Assembly (NCBI RefSeq): GCF_025147485.1
Contig: NZ_CP102263.1
Location: 509,501-573,500 of the forward strand
DNA: 64,000 bases
Direction: 5' to 3'
Source: Bacteroides uniformis
Lineage (GTDB): Bacteria > Bacteroidota > Bacteroidia > Bacteroidales > Bacteroidaceae
Position numbers and translations under genes: made by a program. The notes below the pieces were generated by a model. That model was not told where the DNA came from. It was given only the letters and a program-made list of their open reading frames with translations, and did not search any database. Shown here one piece after another: positions 9,560 through 18,605 of this stretch (positions are counted from its first letter, which is position 1; each line of letters begins with the position of its first letter).

Positions 9560-10861
9560 TTATTCAATAGGTACCACACGGATGTTGTCAATCATAATCA
9601 CCGGATTGCAATCCTTACCTTCCACACCACCTGCCCAGACAAAGAATGTCAATCCGGTCAGCATAGTCTTGTCAAAAGTTCTATCACACTTATTACCTTC
9701 ATGCGTCTTGTTGAACTCGGACAGATTCATGGAAACGGTTGTCCATTTACCACCCGTATCATACGAACCCGTATTCTTCCAAGGCAACCACAAACCACGC
9801 GGCACATTCGTATCACTAAAATAAGCATTAGTTCCCGTCGCATAAGTCACCACATCATTACCCGTAAACATCACTTGTAGAGCGCAAGACTGCCACGGAT
9901 TGGAAGAAGGAATATTCACCTCGAATTTCAGTTGCAAGCCATTGACGCCATACTCCTCGAGCAGTTCTGCAAACTCAGGACGTGCAGAAAGTTCGGGATA
10001 ACCGGCAGACGGTTCCGGCCAATAGTTGAACGAGAACTCATCTTCTGCCCAAGTAGCTCCGATAGCACCGTCAAGTGCTCCGGTGAGACAGATATAAGCA
10101 CCGTCAATACTGTTTTCATCGGCTTCTCTCAACACCTTGCTACCATCGCGCCAACCGTGGGCAATAGCCATACCGCCATGAGAACCGTCCCAGTCAAAGA
10201 GAATGTTACGTGTATCATAATAGCGGAACTTGGAACGTCCGGTACCATAAATGGACTTCACGTTGATATAGCCTGCAGGAGCATTGTCCGGAAGAATAAA
10301 GCTGACCGCAGTCTTGGTTATGTTCGTAATATTAGTCACTTCCACATTACCGGCCATCGTAATGGTCAGCGGCACATTCGGGTCATCAATGAAATAGTCA
10401 CCAATCAGTGTCACCTCACTACCCGGCTTTGCAAACTCACAAGAAATGGAGTTCACGGTAGGAGCCGGAACCAACACCTTGAAATCATAATCTATGGTAT
10501 CCTTTGCTTTGGTCACCATATAAATCTTATCAGTCACTACCGAAGGAATCTCTTTCGGAACATCTACCATAAGTGTATGGTCAGTGATGTAACTGGTATT
10601 AAGTATCGCCTTCTGGTCATTGAAATAGAGCTCGTAAACACTCCGCAGATTTTCACCGACCAGACAAATCGTATTCGCCATATAAGCCCCCGACAGCAAA
10701 GAGTCTGCCGCTGCCGGATCAGGGACACGAACATATTTCAAGGTAGGCTTTCCCCCTGCCACTTCATATTTATCCGGTTCATCCTCACAAGCCGCCATGG
10801 AAAAGCCTGCTACAACAACAGCTGCCGCGAAGAACCAATTCGTATATCTATTATTTTTCAT
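9560..10861 (-). CDS. Surface glycan-binding lipoprotein, SGBP-B type
   Basis: From the ATG at 10861 the product is 433 residues with lipobox MAAC. In-frame starts at 10873 and 10903 exist; the last overlaps the SusD stop and is unlikely. IPT/TIG-like domains occupy the N-terminal half (VPAPTVNSISCEFAKPGSEVTLIG, about 155-180). The C-terminal half, from NILFDWDGSHGG to ..MIDNIRVVPIE, has the pattern of the glycan-binding domain of Bacteroides SGBP-B proteins, originally described for xyloglucan. It lies 16 bases past the SusD gene and would hold the polysaccharide at the cell surface. Ligand inferred from the locus. Confidence 0.78.
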   Translation of the reverse strand: MKNNRYTNWFFAAAVVVAGFSMAACEDEPDKYEVAGGKPTLKYVRVPDPAAADSLLSGAYMANTICLVGENLRSVYELYFNDQKAILNTSYITDHTLMVDVPKEIPSVVTDKIYMVTKAKDTIDYDFKVLVPAPTVNSISCEFAKPGSEVTLIGDYFIDDPNVPLTITMAGNVEVTNITNITKTAVSFILPDNAPAGYINVKSIYGTGRSKFRYYDTRNILFDWDGSHGGMAIAHGWRDGSKVLREADENSIDGAYICLTGALDGAIGATWAEDEFSFNYWPEPSAGYPELSARPEFAELLEEYGVNGLQLKFEVNIPSSNPWQSCALQVMFTGNDVVTYATGTNAYFSDTNVPRGLWLPWKNTGSYDTGGKWTTVSMNLSEFNKTHEGNKCDRTFDKTMLTGLTFFVWAGGVEGKDCNPVIMIDNIRVVPIE

Positions 10862-10877
10862 CTTTTCAAGCATTAAA

Positions 10878-12599
10878 TTAATAACTGAATTCAGAACGTA
10901 CATCTACGTGTACCGGGTCTTTCATCAAATTAGGATTGAACACCACGTCTTCTGTCGGGAACGGCAATGTAAAGCTGGAGACTGTCACATTCGGCGCCTT
11001 TGCATCCGGATTGTAACGGGTCTCGTCCGGATTCACCGTCCAACTGCCGTTTTCATAATAAGCCTTATAAGTAGTACCCAGACTATAATAAACATCACGG
11101 CGCTGTGCCTTCAGCTCATTGATAGCACGCTGGGAATCATAATATGCCAAACGTACATAATCATACCAACGGTCGCCTTCGCAAGCCAGTTCCAGCCGGC
11201 GTTCCTTCCAGACGTCCTCCCAAGTAATGGAGGTTTTCGGAGTAACTCCCGGAATGGCACGGCCACGTACTGCATTGAAAGCATCCAGTGCACTCTGGTC
11301 TGTAGTAGAGGTAGCCAGTCCCATTTTCGCCTCGGCATATACCAGATAGATATCGGACAGGCGCAGGATATGGGTTGCCAGGCCGCTGTACATATTACCA
11401 GCCGATACGCCCAAGCCCAATACATGGTCATTATTGTTACCATAGAGATGCTTCACGTGATTGGCACCGGTAGGAGACTGGTAATCGCCATTAGGTCCTC
11501 CCTTCCCATATTCGGCATCATAAATAAACCGCAGATAATCAAATCCGCCCTTGTCCTGCCAGAAATAATCGTATACATCACCTGCCATCATCATAGTAGC
11601 CTTACGACGGGTATCCGTATCCGAACGCGTCTCAGGACTTTCCAAAGCGGAAATTCCAAATGCATCCTGCAAATCAACCGACGGACCTGCATAGCCGCCC
11701 CAGCAATCACCAAATTCATCGAATCCCACCATTGCCAAGTCCGACTGCAACGTATTCTGCTGTGTCCAGGGGTCACGTCCTGCCGACCAGTGCCAGGAGA
11801 AGAGACACTCTTCATTCTTGTTGTTTGCCAAACGGAAAACATCGGAATAGTTAGCCAGCAAGTTACGGCCGGAATTATTAATTACATCCTTGGAATATTC
11901 TGCCGCTTTCGCCAAATCATCCGCATTGCGGGTACCGGAAAGGCCACTCTTAGTTAGATACACCTTAGCCAAAAGACCTTCGGCACAATAGCGGTCAATA
12001 CGTCCCGTTTCACCTCTGGCCGGAAGCAACTCCATAGCTTTCTCCAGAGTCATAATGATATATTCGTACACATCTGCTGCCTCCACTTTGAATTTGGAGT
12101 TATAATTACCGGAATTCAATTCGTCCGTATTATCATGGATAATGGGTACTGCGCCAAAACTACGTACCAAATAGAAGTAAGCCATGGCTTTCCATGCCAG
12201 ACACTCGCCCATACACTGATTTTTCACTGCTTCTGACGCATTTGCCGTCTTCAAACGAGTATATACAGTATTGGCATGGCCAATCACTGCCCATAGAGAA
12301 TAGGACATGTTCACAAGGTTTTCATCCGTACCATTCACCGTAAAATTCAAGTAAGGGCTGTTTCCCTCGTATACGTTTCCGGACAAGATTTCACCGACTT
12401 TAATAAAACCGCGCTGAAAGTCATACCAAGGTGAGTTATAAAGATAATTAACCCCCTGCACACATTGTTCGTCATTCTGATAGAAGTTCGATTCGTTATA
12501 ATTGTCTTCGGTAGGACGGTTCAGGAAATCCTCGCATGAAACTGTTCCCATACCGAGTACAGCTGCAAACGCCCAATATTTAATATATCTGATTTTCAT
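10878..12599 (-). CDS. SusD-like glycan-binding outer-membrane lipoprotein
   Basis: A 573-residue protein with lipobox VSCED (Cys22) and SusD/RagB features: an N-terminal CEDFLNRP segment, helical TPR-like region (WAVIGHANTVYTRL, ECLAWKAMAYFYLVRSFGAVPII) and a C-terminal WKERRLELACEGDRWYDYVRL motif. It pairs with the SusC 20 bases upstream. Sequence is unlike the other SusD of this locus (352-2121) apart from family motifs, so the two pairs may bind different oligosaccharides. Confidence 0.94.
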   Translation of the reverse strand: MKIRYIKYWAFAAVLGMGTVSCEDFLNRPTEDNYNESNFYQNDEQCVQGVNYLYNSPWYDFQRGFIKVGEILSGNVYEGNSPYLNFTVNGTDENLVNMSYSLWAVIGHANTVYTRLKTANASEAVKNQCMGECLAWKAMAYFYLVRSFGAVPIIHDNTDELNSGNYNSKFKVEAADVYEYIIMTLEKAMELLPARGETGRIDRYCAEGLLAKVYLTKSGLSGTRNADDLAKAAEYSKDVINNSGRNLLANYSDVFRLANNKNEECLFSWHWSAGRDPWTQQNTLQSDLAMVGFDEFGDCWGGYAGPSVDLQDAFGISALESPETRSDTDTRRKATMMMAGDVYDYFWQDKGGFDYLRFIYDAEYGKGGPNGDYQSPTGANHVKHLYGNNNDHVLGLGVSAGNMYSGLATHILRLSDIYLVYAEAKMGLATSTTDQSALDAFNAVRGRAIPGVTPKTSITWEDVWKERRLELACEGDRWYDYVRLAYYDSQRAINELKAQRRDVYYSLGTTYKAYYENGSWTVNPDETRYNPDAKAPNVTVSSFTLPFPTEDVVFNPNLMKDPVHVDVRSEFSY

Positions 12600-12619
12600 G
12601 TTTTCTTCAATTTAAAGTG

Positions 12620-15600
12620 TTAGAATGAAACGTTCAAGCCGAATGAATAAACTGTAGGAGACGGATAACGTCCGTTGTCCAAACCATAGACATTGACGCT
12701 TGAAGTGCTGGCACCAATTTCAGGGTCATAGCCGTCATAACCGGTAATGGTCAGCAGGTTCTGGATATTGGCATAGATACGCAAGTTGCTCAGTCCCAGT
12801 TTATCAATCGTCTTTTTCGGGAAAGTATATCCCAAAGAGATGTTCTTCAGACGGATATAAGAACCATCTTCAATATAACGGTCACTGATACGGTCGTTGT
12901 CATTCGGGTCATTGATAGTGGCGCGTGGAATGGAAGCTCCCGGGTTTGCCACCATGACGTTAGACACATCATTATACCACATCGTTCCATCTTCGTAGAC
13001 CTTGTTCGGATTGATAGGAACAAGCTGTGCACGTCCGTTTACAGCATTCAGCTGGTTAGTCCAGGGAGAGTTCATATGTGTCAGCTTCATGGAAAGGTAG
13101 TTATACACCTTGTTGCCATAGGAACCGTTGATGAAAACGGACAAGTCGAAGTTCTTGTAACGGAAAGTATTGGTCCAGCCAAAAGTAAACTTAGGCATCG
13201 GAGAACCGATATTGGTCTTGTCATAGTCGTCAATAACGCCATCGGGCACACCGTCAGGACCACTGATATCCTTATATTTCACATCACCCACCCATACGGT
13301 ATTGGTACGGTCGAATACACCGTTTGCCGGGTACTTGGCAGGTTTCGGAGAAGTCTGAAGGTCCTCCAGGTCCTTGTAAACACCATCACAAACAAATCCA
13401 TAGAAGTTATAAAGTGATTCGCCTACACTGGATACACTGACTACATCGGTCCACTGTCCGTAACCCACAATCTGCGCATTGGCTGTACCAGCCAATCCTT
13501 TCAGTTTGTTCTTGTTGAAAGAAATCTGGAAGTCAGAATCCCATTCAAACTTACCCGTAATAGGATGTGTGTTCAGAGAGATTTCAAAACCGGTATTCTC
13601 TATGTCACCATAGTTACCTTTCGGAGCAGCCAATGCAGAAGAGGCATTACCGGAAGTACCCATATAAGAAGGCAACTGCAACGGCATCAACATATCACTG
13701 GAAGTTTTCTTGTACCACTCTACCGTCAGGTTGATACGGTCGTGCAGGAATCCCAAATCCACACCGACGTTCCATTGCTCCTGGGACTCCCATTTGATGG
13801 AAGTATTCGGTATATTGGAGGGGCGATACCCCATACCCAGACCGGAAGGCATACGACTCATGGATGTACCCCAAGCATAACCACCGATGTTGGCATTACC
13901 AGTTTGTCCCCATCCCAGACGCAACTTACCGTTACTGATGACCTTCTTCAACGGTTCAAAGAACGTTTCGTTGGAAAAGCGCCAGGAAGTAGCCAATGAA
14001 TGGAAGCCTGCCCAACGGTTCTCGGGACCGAAGTTTGAAGAGCCGTCATAACGATAGGTATAAGTACCCAGATAACGGTCGGCATAGTTATAAGTCAGAC
14101 GTGTAAAGAAAGATGCCATAGACGAGCTTCCAAAACCTGCATTGATAGTCGGGGTTCCCGTACCCAAGGCAGGATTGTGCACTTCATCCGAAGGCAGACC
14201 GCTATTGAACACACTCGTGAAGTCATAGCTGGACTCCCAGCACTCCTGGCCCACCATGGCTGTATAATGATGCTTGTCGCCTATGTTTCCGGAATAGGTC
14301 ACATAGTTCTTCAATTGCCAGAATGTACTGCTGTTTTTCTGGATATTGCTTTCATTACTGGAACGTACCCATCCACCCAAATCAACCATCGGCTTGTAGC
14401 GCTCACCTTTGCTGGAACTGATGTCATAACCCAATTCGGCATGCCATACCAGATTTTTAATCGGAGTAACCTCAAAGAAAATATTACCCGTCAGTTTCTG
14501 ACGGTCCAGCAGAATGTCATCCATCATGGCAAGGGCAATCGGGTTAGGATTCGTGTAGCCTTCGCGAACAACGGTGGCATAGCTGCCATCCAGATTATAG
14601 ATAGGTATATCAGGAAGAGTGGTCAACGAGTAGTTAATCAAACCTTCATCACTGTCTGCCAGTTTCAGGTCATCACCCGTTGCTGTATAGGTGGCGGTCA
14701 AACCGAGTTTCAACCACTTCTTCAGTTGGGCATCCAAGTTGGCACGGAAGCTGTAACGGTTAAAGTTTGAACCGATGATGGTACCGTCCTGATCCATATA
14801 GGAAGCTGATACGTAGTATTGTATCTTCTCTGTACCACCTTGTGCCGAAATCTGGTGCTGATGCTGCAAAGCAGTCTGGAAGATGGCGTCCTGCCAGTTT
14901 GTACCTACTCCCAGCAGAGAAGGATCGGCATAATAATTACTAGGGTCAGAGATTTCACCCATGTTTGCCAAATCATTATAATAAGTGGCATACTCACGCA
15001 GATTCATCATATCCAGACGCTTTGTCTGGCGTTGAACGGCAAACATACCGTCATAAGTAAACTTAGCCTCACCCGCCTTACCACGTTTGGTCGTAATCAA
15101 AACCACACCATTGGAACCTTGCGCACCGTAAATGGCGGTTGCCGAAGCATCTTTCAGAATTTCCATACTGACGATATCAGCAGGGTTGATGGTGGAAAGC
15201 GGAGAAATGGTGGAAACCGAGCCATTACCCAGTGCATCGCCCAAACCATAAGATGAACCGCTTTGTCCCTGACTCTGTACAATCACACCGTCAATTACAT
15301 ACAACGGCTCGGCATTAGCATTGATAGTGGCCTGACCACGTACGCGGATAGAGGAGGAAGAACCCGGAGCACCGGAAGTGCTGACTGCCGTCACACCGGC
15401 AGCACGCCCTTGAAGGGACTGGTCGAGATTGGTGATAATAGAACCCTTAATCTTGTCTTCACTCATGGAAACGGAAGCACCGGAAAGGTCGCTTTTCTTC
15501 ATCGTACCGTACCCCACAACCACCACTTCGTCCAACATCTCGGAGTCTTCCTTCAGCGTGATGTTCACTGTTGTCTGGTTCGTTATCTTTATTTCCTGGC

Positions 15601-15886
15601 TGACATAGCCTATAAAGGAGACTACAATGGTAGCTCCTGGTTTCACATTCAAGGCAAAGTTACCGTCAATGTCGGTAATTACACCATTCGTTGTACCTTT
15701 TTCCAATACATTGGCACCGATAATAGGGCCCATAGCATCACTGACGACACCCGTAATTTTCTTTGTTTGCTGCACTGCCTCAACGGTATCCGTCGATGAT
15801 ACTGCGAAAAGCTGAGGAGCATAACCCAGACTGAACACCGAGCATATCCCCGCAAGCAGCGCTGTCTTTCTAAAATTCAAATTCAT
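12620..15886 (-). CDS. SusC-like TonB-dependent glycan transporter
   Basis: A 1088-residue outer-membrane importer with signal peptide (ending near LFAVS), carboxypeptidase-regulatory-like domain (about 42-125), TonB-box-like DEVVVVGYGTMKK, plug domain (IVSMEILKDASATAIYGAQ) and beta-barrel ending ..VYSFGLNVSF. It heads the operon SusC-SusD-SGBP-SGBP-GH26. The 225 bases upstream (15887-16111) have no exact TAnnTTTG box on this strand, so the promoter is not located; read-through from the GH5 genes is possible. The N-terminal 120 residues are nearly shared with the SusC at 2134-5382. Confidence 0.95.
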   Translation of the reverse strand: MNLNFRKTALLAGICSVFSLGYAPQLFAVSSTDTVEAVQQTKKITGVVSDAMGPIIGANVLEKGTTNGVITDIDGNFALNVKPGATIVVSFIGYVSQEIKITNQTTVNITLKEDSEMLDEVVVVGYGTMKKSDLSGASVSMSEDKIKGSIITNLDQSLQGRAAGVTAVSTSGAPGSSSSIRVRGQATINANAEPLYVIDGVIVQSQGQSGSSYGLGDALGNGSVSTISPLSTINPADIVSMEILKDASATAIYGAQGSNGVVLITTKRGKAGEAKFTYDGMFAVQRQTKRLDMMNLREYATYYNDLANMGEISDPSNYYADPSLLGVGTNWQDAIFQTALQHQHQISAQGGTEKIQYYVSASYMDQDGTIIGSNFNRYSFRANLDAQLKKWLKLGLTATYTATGDDLKLADSDEGLINYSLTTLPDIPIYNLDGSYATVVREGYTNPNPIALAMMDDILLDRQKLTGNIFFEVTPIKNLVWHAELGYDISSSKGERYKPMVDLGGWVRSSNESNIQKNSSTFWQLKNYVTYSGNIGDKHHYTAMVGQECWESSYDFTSVFNSGLPSDEVHNPALGTGTPTINAGFGSSSMASFFTRLTYNYADRYLGTYTYRYDGSSNFGPENRWAGFHSLATSWRFSNETFFEPLKKVISNGKLRLGWGQTGNANIGGYAWGTSMSRMPSGLGMGYRPSNIPNTSIKWESQEQWNVGVDLGFLHDRINLTVEWYKKTSSDMLMPLQLPSYMGTSGNASSALAAPKGNYGDIENTGFEISLNTHPITGKFEWDSDFQISFNKNKLKGLAGTANAQIVGYGQWTDVVSVSSVGESLYNFYGFVCDGVYKDLEDLQTSPKPAKYPANGVFDRTNTVWVGDVKYKDISGPDGVPDGVIDDYDKTNIGSPMPKFTFGWTNTFRYKNFDLSVFINGSYGNKVYNYLSMKLTHMNSPWTNQLNAVNGRAQLVPINPNKVYEDGTMWYNDVSNVMVANPGASIPRATINDPNDNDRISDRYIEDGSYIRLKNISLGYTFPKKTIDKLGLSNLRIYANIQNLLTITGYDGYDPEIGASTSSVNVYGLDNGRYPSPTVYSFGLNVSF

Positions 15887-16111
15887 ACTGTATTTCTTAG
15901 ATTTAAAACAAACACAAAACCTCCCAAAAGAAGATTTTTTTAGTTAACAAAATGAGAGTAAGTCAAGAAACCGTGACATGCAATCAAGGCGTTGACACTT
16001 AAAATTACTTCCAAACAATTCATGTTTTCACAGCATCATTCTTCTTTTCTTCCATAAGCACAATTCTTTTTTCTTAATTATTAATGGTTAAATCATATTG
16101 TTTTTAAAGGG

Positions 16112-17092
16112 CTATTTTTTCAGTGTCGTCAATTCGTCACGAACCATTCTCCCCCACTCTTTCATGTCTGCATCTTTCCAGTTTCCCTCGGAAGAAGCCG
16201 ACGGATAAAGCATGGAACAAGTCTCGTCTTTGTCCGACAAGGACCAAGCCACCCAACTGATGGAATGCCGCTGCATCCACTCCAGCCAATTCCCCCACTC
16301 TTCTTTACTGATGGGGCCGTCCCCACTTGCCTCCATACCGGCGCATTCGGAAACGAAAATCGGCAAGCCCTTGCCCAGAGCATAGTCGGCGCGGTCGCGC
16401 AGCCACTGTCCGTGGGTGTTGGCATAAAAGTGGAGTGTATACATTATATTGCTATATCCGGTAATAGGATCGTCCGCTGCCAAATGGATGTCCTGGTCCC
16501 AATGCGGACAACCAACGAGGATAACGGCATCCGGTTCTATGGCACGAATCGTCTTGATAACCTCCACAGAGTATGACTTCACCTGCTCCCAACTGTCTTC
16601 CACCGGTTCGTTGAAAACCTCATAGATGACATTAGGAACCCCTTTGTAACGGGTAGCCATTTGGGTGAAGAACTCCTTTGCTTCTTCCTGCCGCAGATTG
16701 TGGCTATGCCAGTCGATGATGACGTAAACGCCGTTCTCGATAGCAGCATCCACCACTTTCGTAACACACTCAATACCGAATTCGGGCTTGTTCACATAGC
16801 AGGCGCTATCCAAATCCACTCCCATAGAGGCCCGAAGCACTTGTGCGCCCCAGTCATTGACCAGATAAGCAACCGAAGAGGCATTGTAGAAACGGGGCCA
16901 GAACTGATGCCAGCCATAGCTGACACCGTGCAATACCACCGTGTCTCCTTCGGTATTCATCAACTGCGTACCATTGACCACCAATGCCGGTAGCGTTTCC
17001 TTTACATTTTCATTCTTCGACGGGTTTGTTCCACAACCAATGGTCATACCTAGGCAACAAACCGCCAACATAACTTTCCATATGCTTTTCAT
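16112..17092 (-). CDS. GH5_2-like endo-beta-1,4-glucanase lipoprotein
   Basis: From the ATG at 17092 the product is 326 residues with lipobox MTIGC (Cys20); upstream codons lack an ATG. It is almost purely a GH5 barrel: VLRASMG, VIIDWHSHN (126-132), acid/base E162 in YEVFNEP, HFYA (221-224) and nucleophile E249 in IFVSECAG. The ending WVAWSLSDKDETCSML..GNW is the pattern of subfamily 2 endoglucanases. It would cut beta-1,4-glucosyl linkages in glucomannan or a related glucan at the cell surface. It lies 112 bases downstream of the GH5_7 gene. Subfamily placement is from motif memory. Confidence 0.83.
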   Translation of the reverse strand: MKSIWKVMLAVCCLGMTIGCGTNPSKNENVKETLPALVVNGTQLMNTEGDTVVLHGVSYGWHQFWPRFYNASSVAYLVNDWGAQVLRASMGVDLDSACYVNKPEFGIECVTKVVDAAIENGVYVIIDWHSHNLRQEEAKEFFTQMATRYKGVPNVIYEVFNEPVEDSWEQVKSYSVEVIKTIRAIEPDAVILVGCPHWDQDIHLAADDPITGYSNIMYTLHFYANTHGQWLRDRADYALGKGLPIFVSECAGMEASGDGPISKEEWGNWLEWMQRHSISWVAWSLSDKDETCSMLYPSASSEGNWKDADMKEWGRMVRDELTTLKK

Positions 17093-17204
17093 ATCATACT
17101 TAGTATTTAGAGTAATAATCTTTCTTATATAACGGTACAAACGCTTTGTACACGCTTACATTCTAATTTTCAGGCAGGGATTACACGGAAAAGCACGGAT
17201 AGGT

Positions 17205-18497
17205 TCAATTTTGCAGCTTCCGGTTTTCCGCTTTAATTATTTCAATAGTGCTGTCTGTGGCAAAGACAGAGTTCAGTCCTTGTTGTTCTTGAGCCGGGTC
17301 ACCGGTATAGTCATCTCCCTTTTCCCAGAATACATGGTCGGGATTTTGTCCGGCAAAACCACCCCATGCCCAGAAGTTGCATCCGGCAAAGAGTCCGCCG
17401 CTCTCACGGTCCTGGCGGATGAGGTCGAATACATAACGGTAATATTCATCGCGGGCAGTGGTCGGTGCCTCTTTGGAAAAGCTGAAACCGTCACGGGGAA
17501 AACCGAACTCCTCCAAAACAATCGGCTTGCTGTACTTCCGAGCAATGACCATGTGGTCATCTATATACTTCTTAGTATTTTCCTTGGCACGCGGAAGAAG
17601 TTCCTTCAGGCTGTCCGCCTTCACCCAACTCCAGTTGTAAGGCCAGATGTGGATATTCAGATAATTGATGTTGGGGTCGGCATGAATCTTCTCGAAAAGA
17701 TTCATATCCATTTCGCATCCCCACGAGCCCTCACTGCCGGAAGACACCATGTGGTTCGGGTCAAGTGACTTGATTTGTGCAGCCACATCGGCCATCCAGC
17801 GGGCAAACGGTTCCTTGTTCTCGTCAGAGAAAGCGCGAGGCTCGTTACCAATCTGCCAAGACATAATAGTGGGGTCATCCACATATTTTATCTGATTATA
17901 CCTATTGGTGCGTGAAACAATATAATTGACATGATTGGCAAACAAGGCCTTCGCGCTGTCCGATTGGGGGAACTGCTTGACATACTCCATATAGGCGGGC
18001 CATCCGTCTACGGCAGGTACCACGGCATCACCGTGTCCGGACCATTGCAGGTAAACGGAATAGCCACCGCTCCATTCCCAGGAATTGTTCAAATAGAGGA
18101 CAGCTGTCATATCACGTTCACGCAGTTCATTCATAAAATAATCCAATCCGGCTAAAATAGTATCATTATAGACGCCCGGTGCCACTTGTAAAGAGGGCTC
18201 TACCCGCGTCTTTATGCCATTTTCACCGTCAGCACCCACCAATACGCGCAGGTTGTTGATGCCAATACTTTTCAGAAAGTCCAGCTCCTTATGCAACCGT
18301 TCACGATTGCCGCCTTCACCTTCGGAACCAAGAATGGCACCGTACCAGAAATTGGTACCTACAAAATAATAGGGTTTTCCGTCGCGAACGAACTGTCCAT
18401 CGGCATTGACCTTAATAAACGAATGCTCCGCAGGCTTAGGGGCACATGCCCCCAAAAGGAATAAAAGTACTGTCAGCAAAAGGAATTGTTTCTTCAT
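17205..18497 (-). CDS. GH5_7-like endo-beta-1,4-mannanase lipoprotein
   Basis: The start is the ATG at 18497, giving 430 residues and lipobox LGAC (Cys18); further upstream in this frame only a GTG (18521) exists. The catalytic barrel shows acid/base E219 in SWQIGNEPRAF, HIWPYNW (283-289) and nucleophile E330 in PIVLEEFGF, the NEPR/EEFG combination typical of subfamily 7 mannanases. It follows the acetyl esterase after 91 bases. A -7-like box TATCTTTG is at 18528-18521, so an internal promoter is possible. With the GH26 this gives the locus two different mannanase folds. Confidence 0.85.
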   Translation of the reverse strand: MKKQFLLLTVLLFLLGACAPKPAEHSFIKVNADGQFVRDGKPYYFVGTNFWYGAILGSEGEGGNRERLHKELDFLKSIGINNLRVLVGADGENGIKTRVEPSLQVAPGVYNDTILAGLDYFMNELRERDMTAVLYLNNSWEWSGGYSVYLQWSGHGDAVVPAVDGWPAYMEYVKQFPQSDSAKALFANHVNYIVSRTNRYNQIKYVDDPTIMSWQIGNEPRAFSDENKEPFARWMADVAAQIKSLDPNHMVSSGSEGSWGCEMDMNLFEKIHADPNINYLNIHIWPYNWSWVKADSLKELLPRAKENTKKYIDDHMVIARKYSKPIVLEEFGFPRDGFSFSKEAPTTARDEYYRYVFDLIRQDRESGGLFAGCNFWAWGGFAGQNPDHVFWEKGDDYTGDPAQEQQGLNSVFATDSTIEIIKAENRKLQN

Positions 18498-18567
18498 ATT
18501 ATCAGTTTTTAAGCGATACACAAAGATACGCGGCTCATATCATAAAAAATGATACTATATTATCAGA

Positions 18568-18605
18568 TTAATGTGCCAATGTGATTAATCACATTGGCAC
18601 ATTAA
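18568..18605. repeat. Perfect 38-base palindrome over the esterase stop codon
   Basis: TTAATGTGCCAATGTGATT (18568-18586) is followed directly by its exact reverse complement (18587-18605). It contains the stop codon and the last 14 coding bases of the acetyl esterase gene. A shorter hairpin with an A5 loop follows at 18538-18554. It could be an mRNA 3'-end hairpin, an attenuator between the esterase and the GH5 genes, or a protein-binding site. Confidence 0.85.

Noticed and set aside
9932..11957. Long plus-strand frames of 314 and 386 codons
   Set aside because: They overlap the well-supported SGBP and SusD genes on the other strand and show no signal, domain or promoter.
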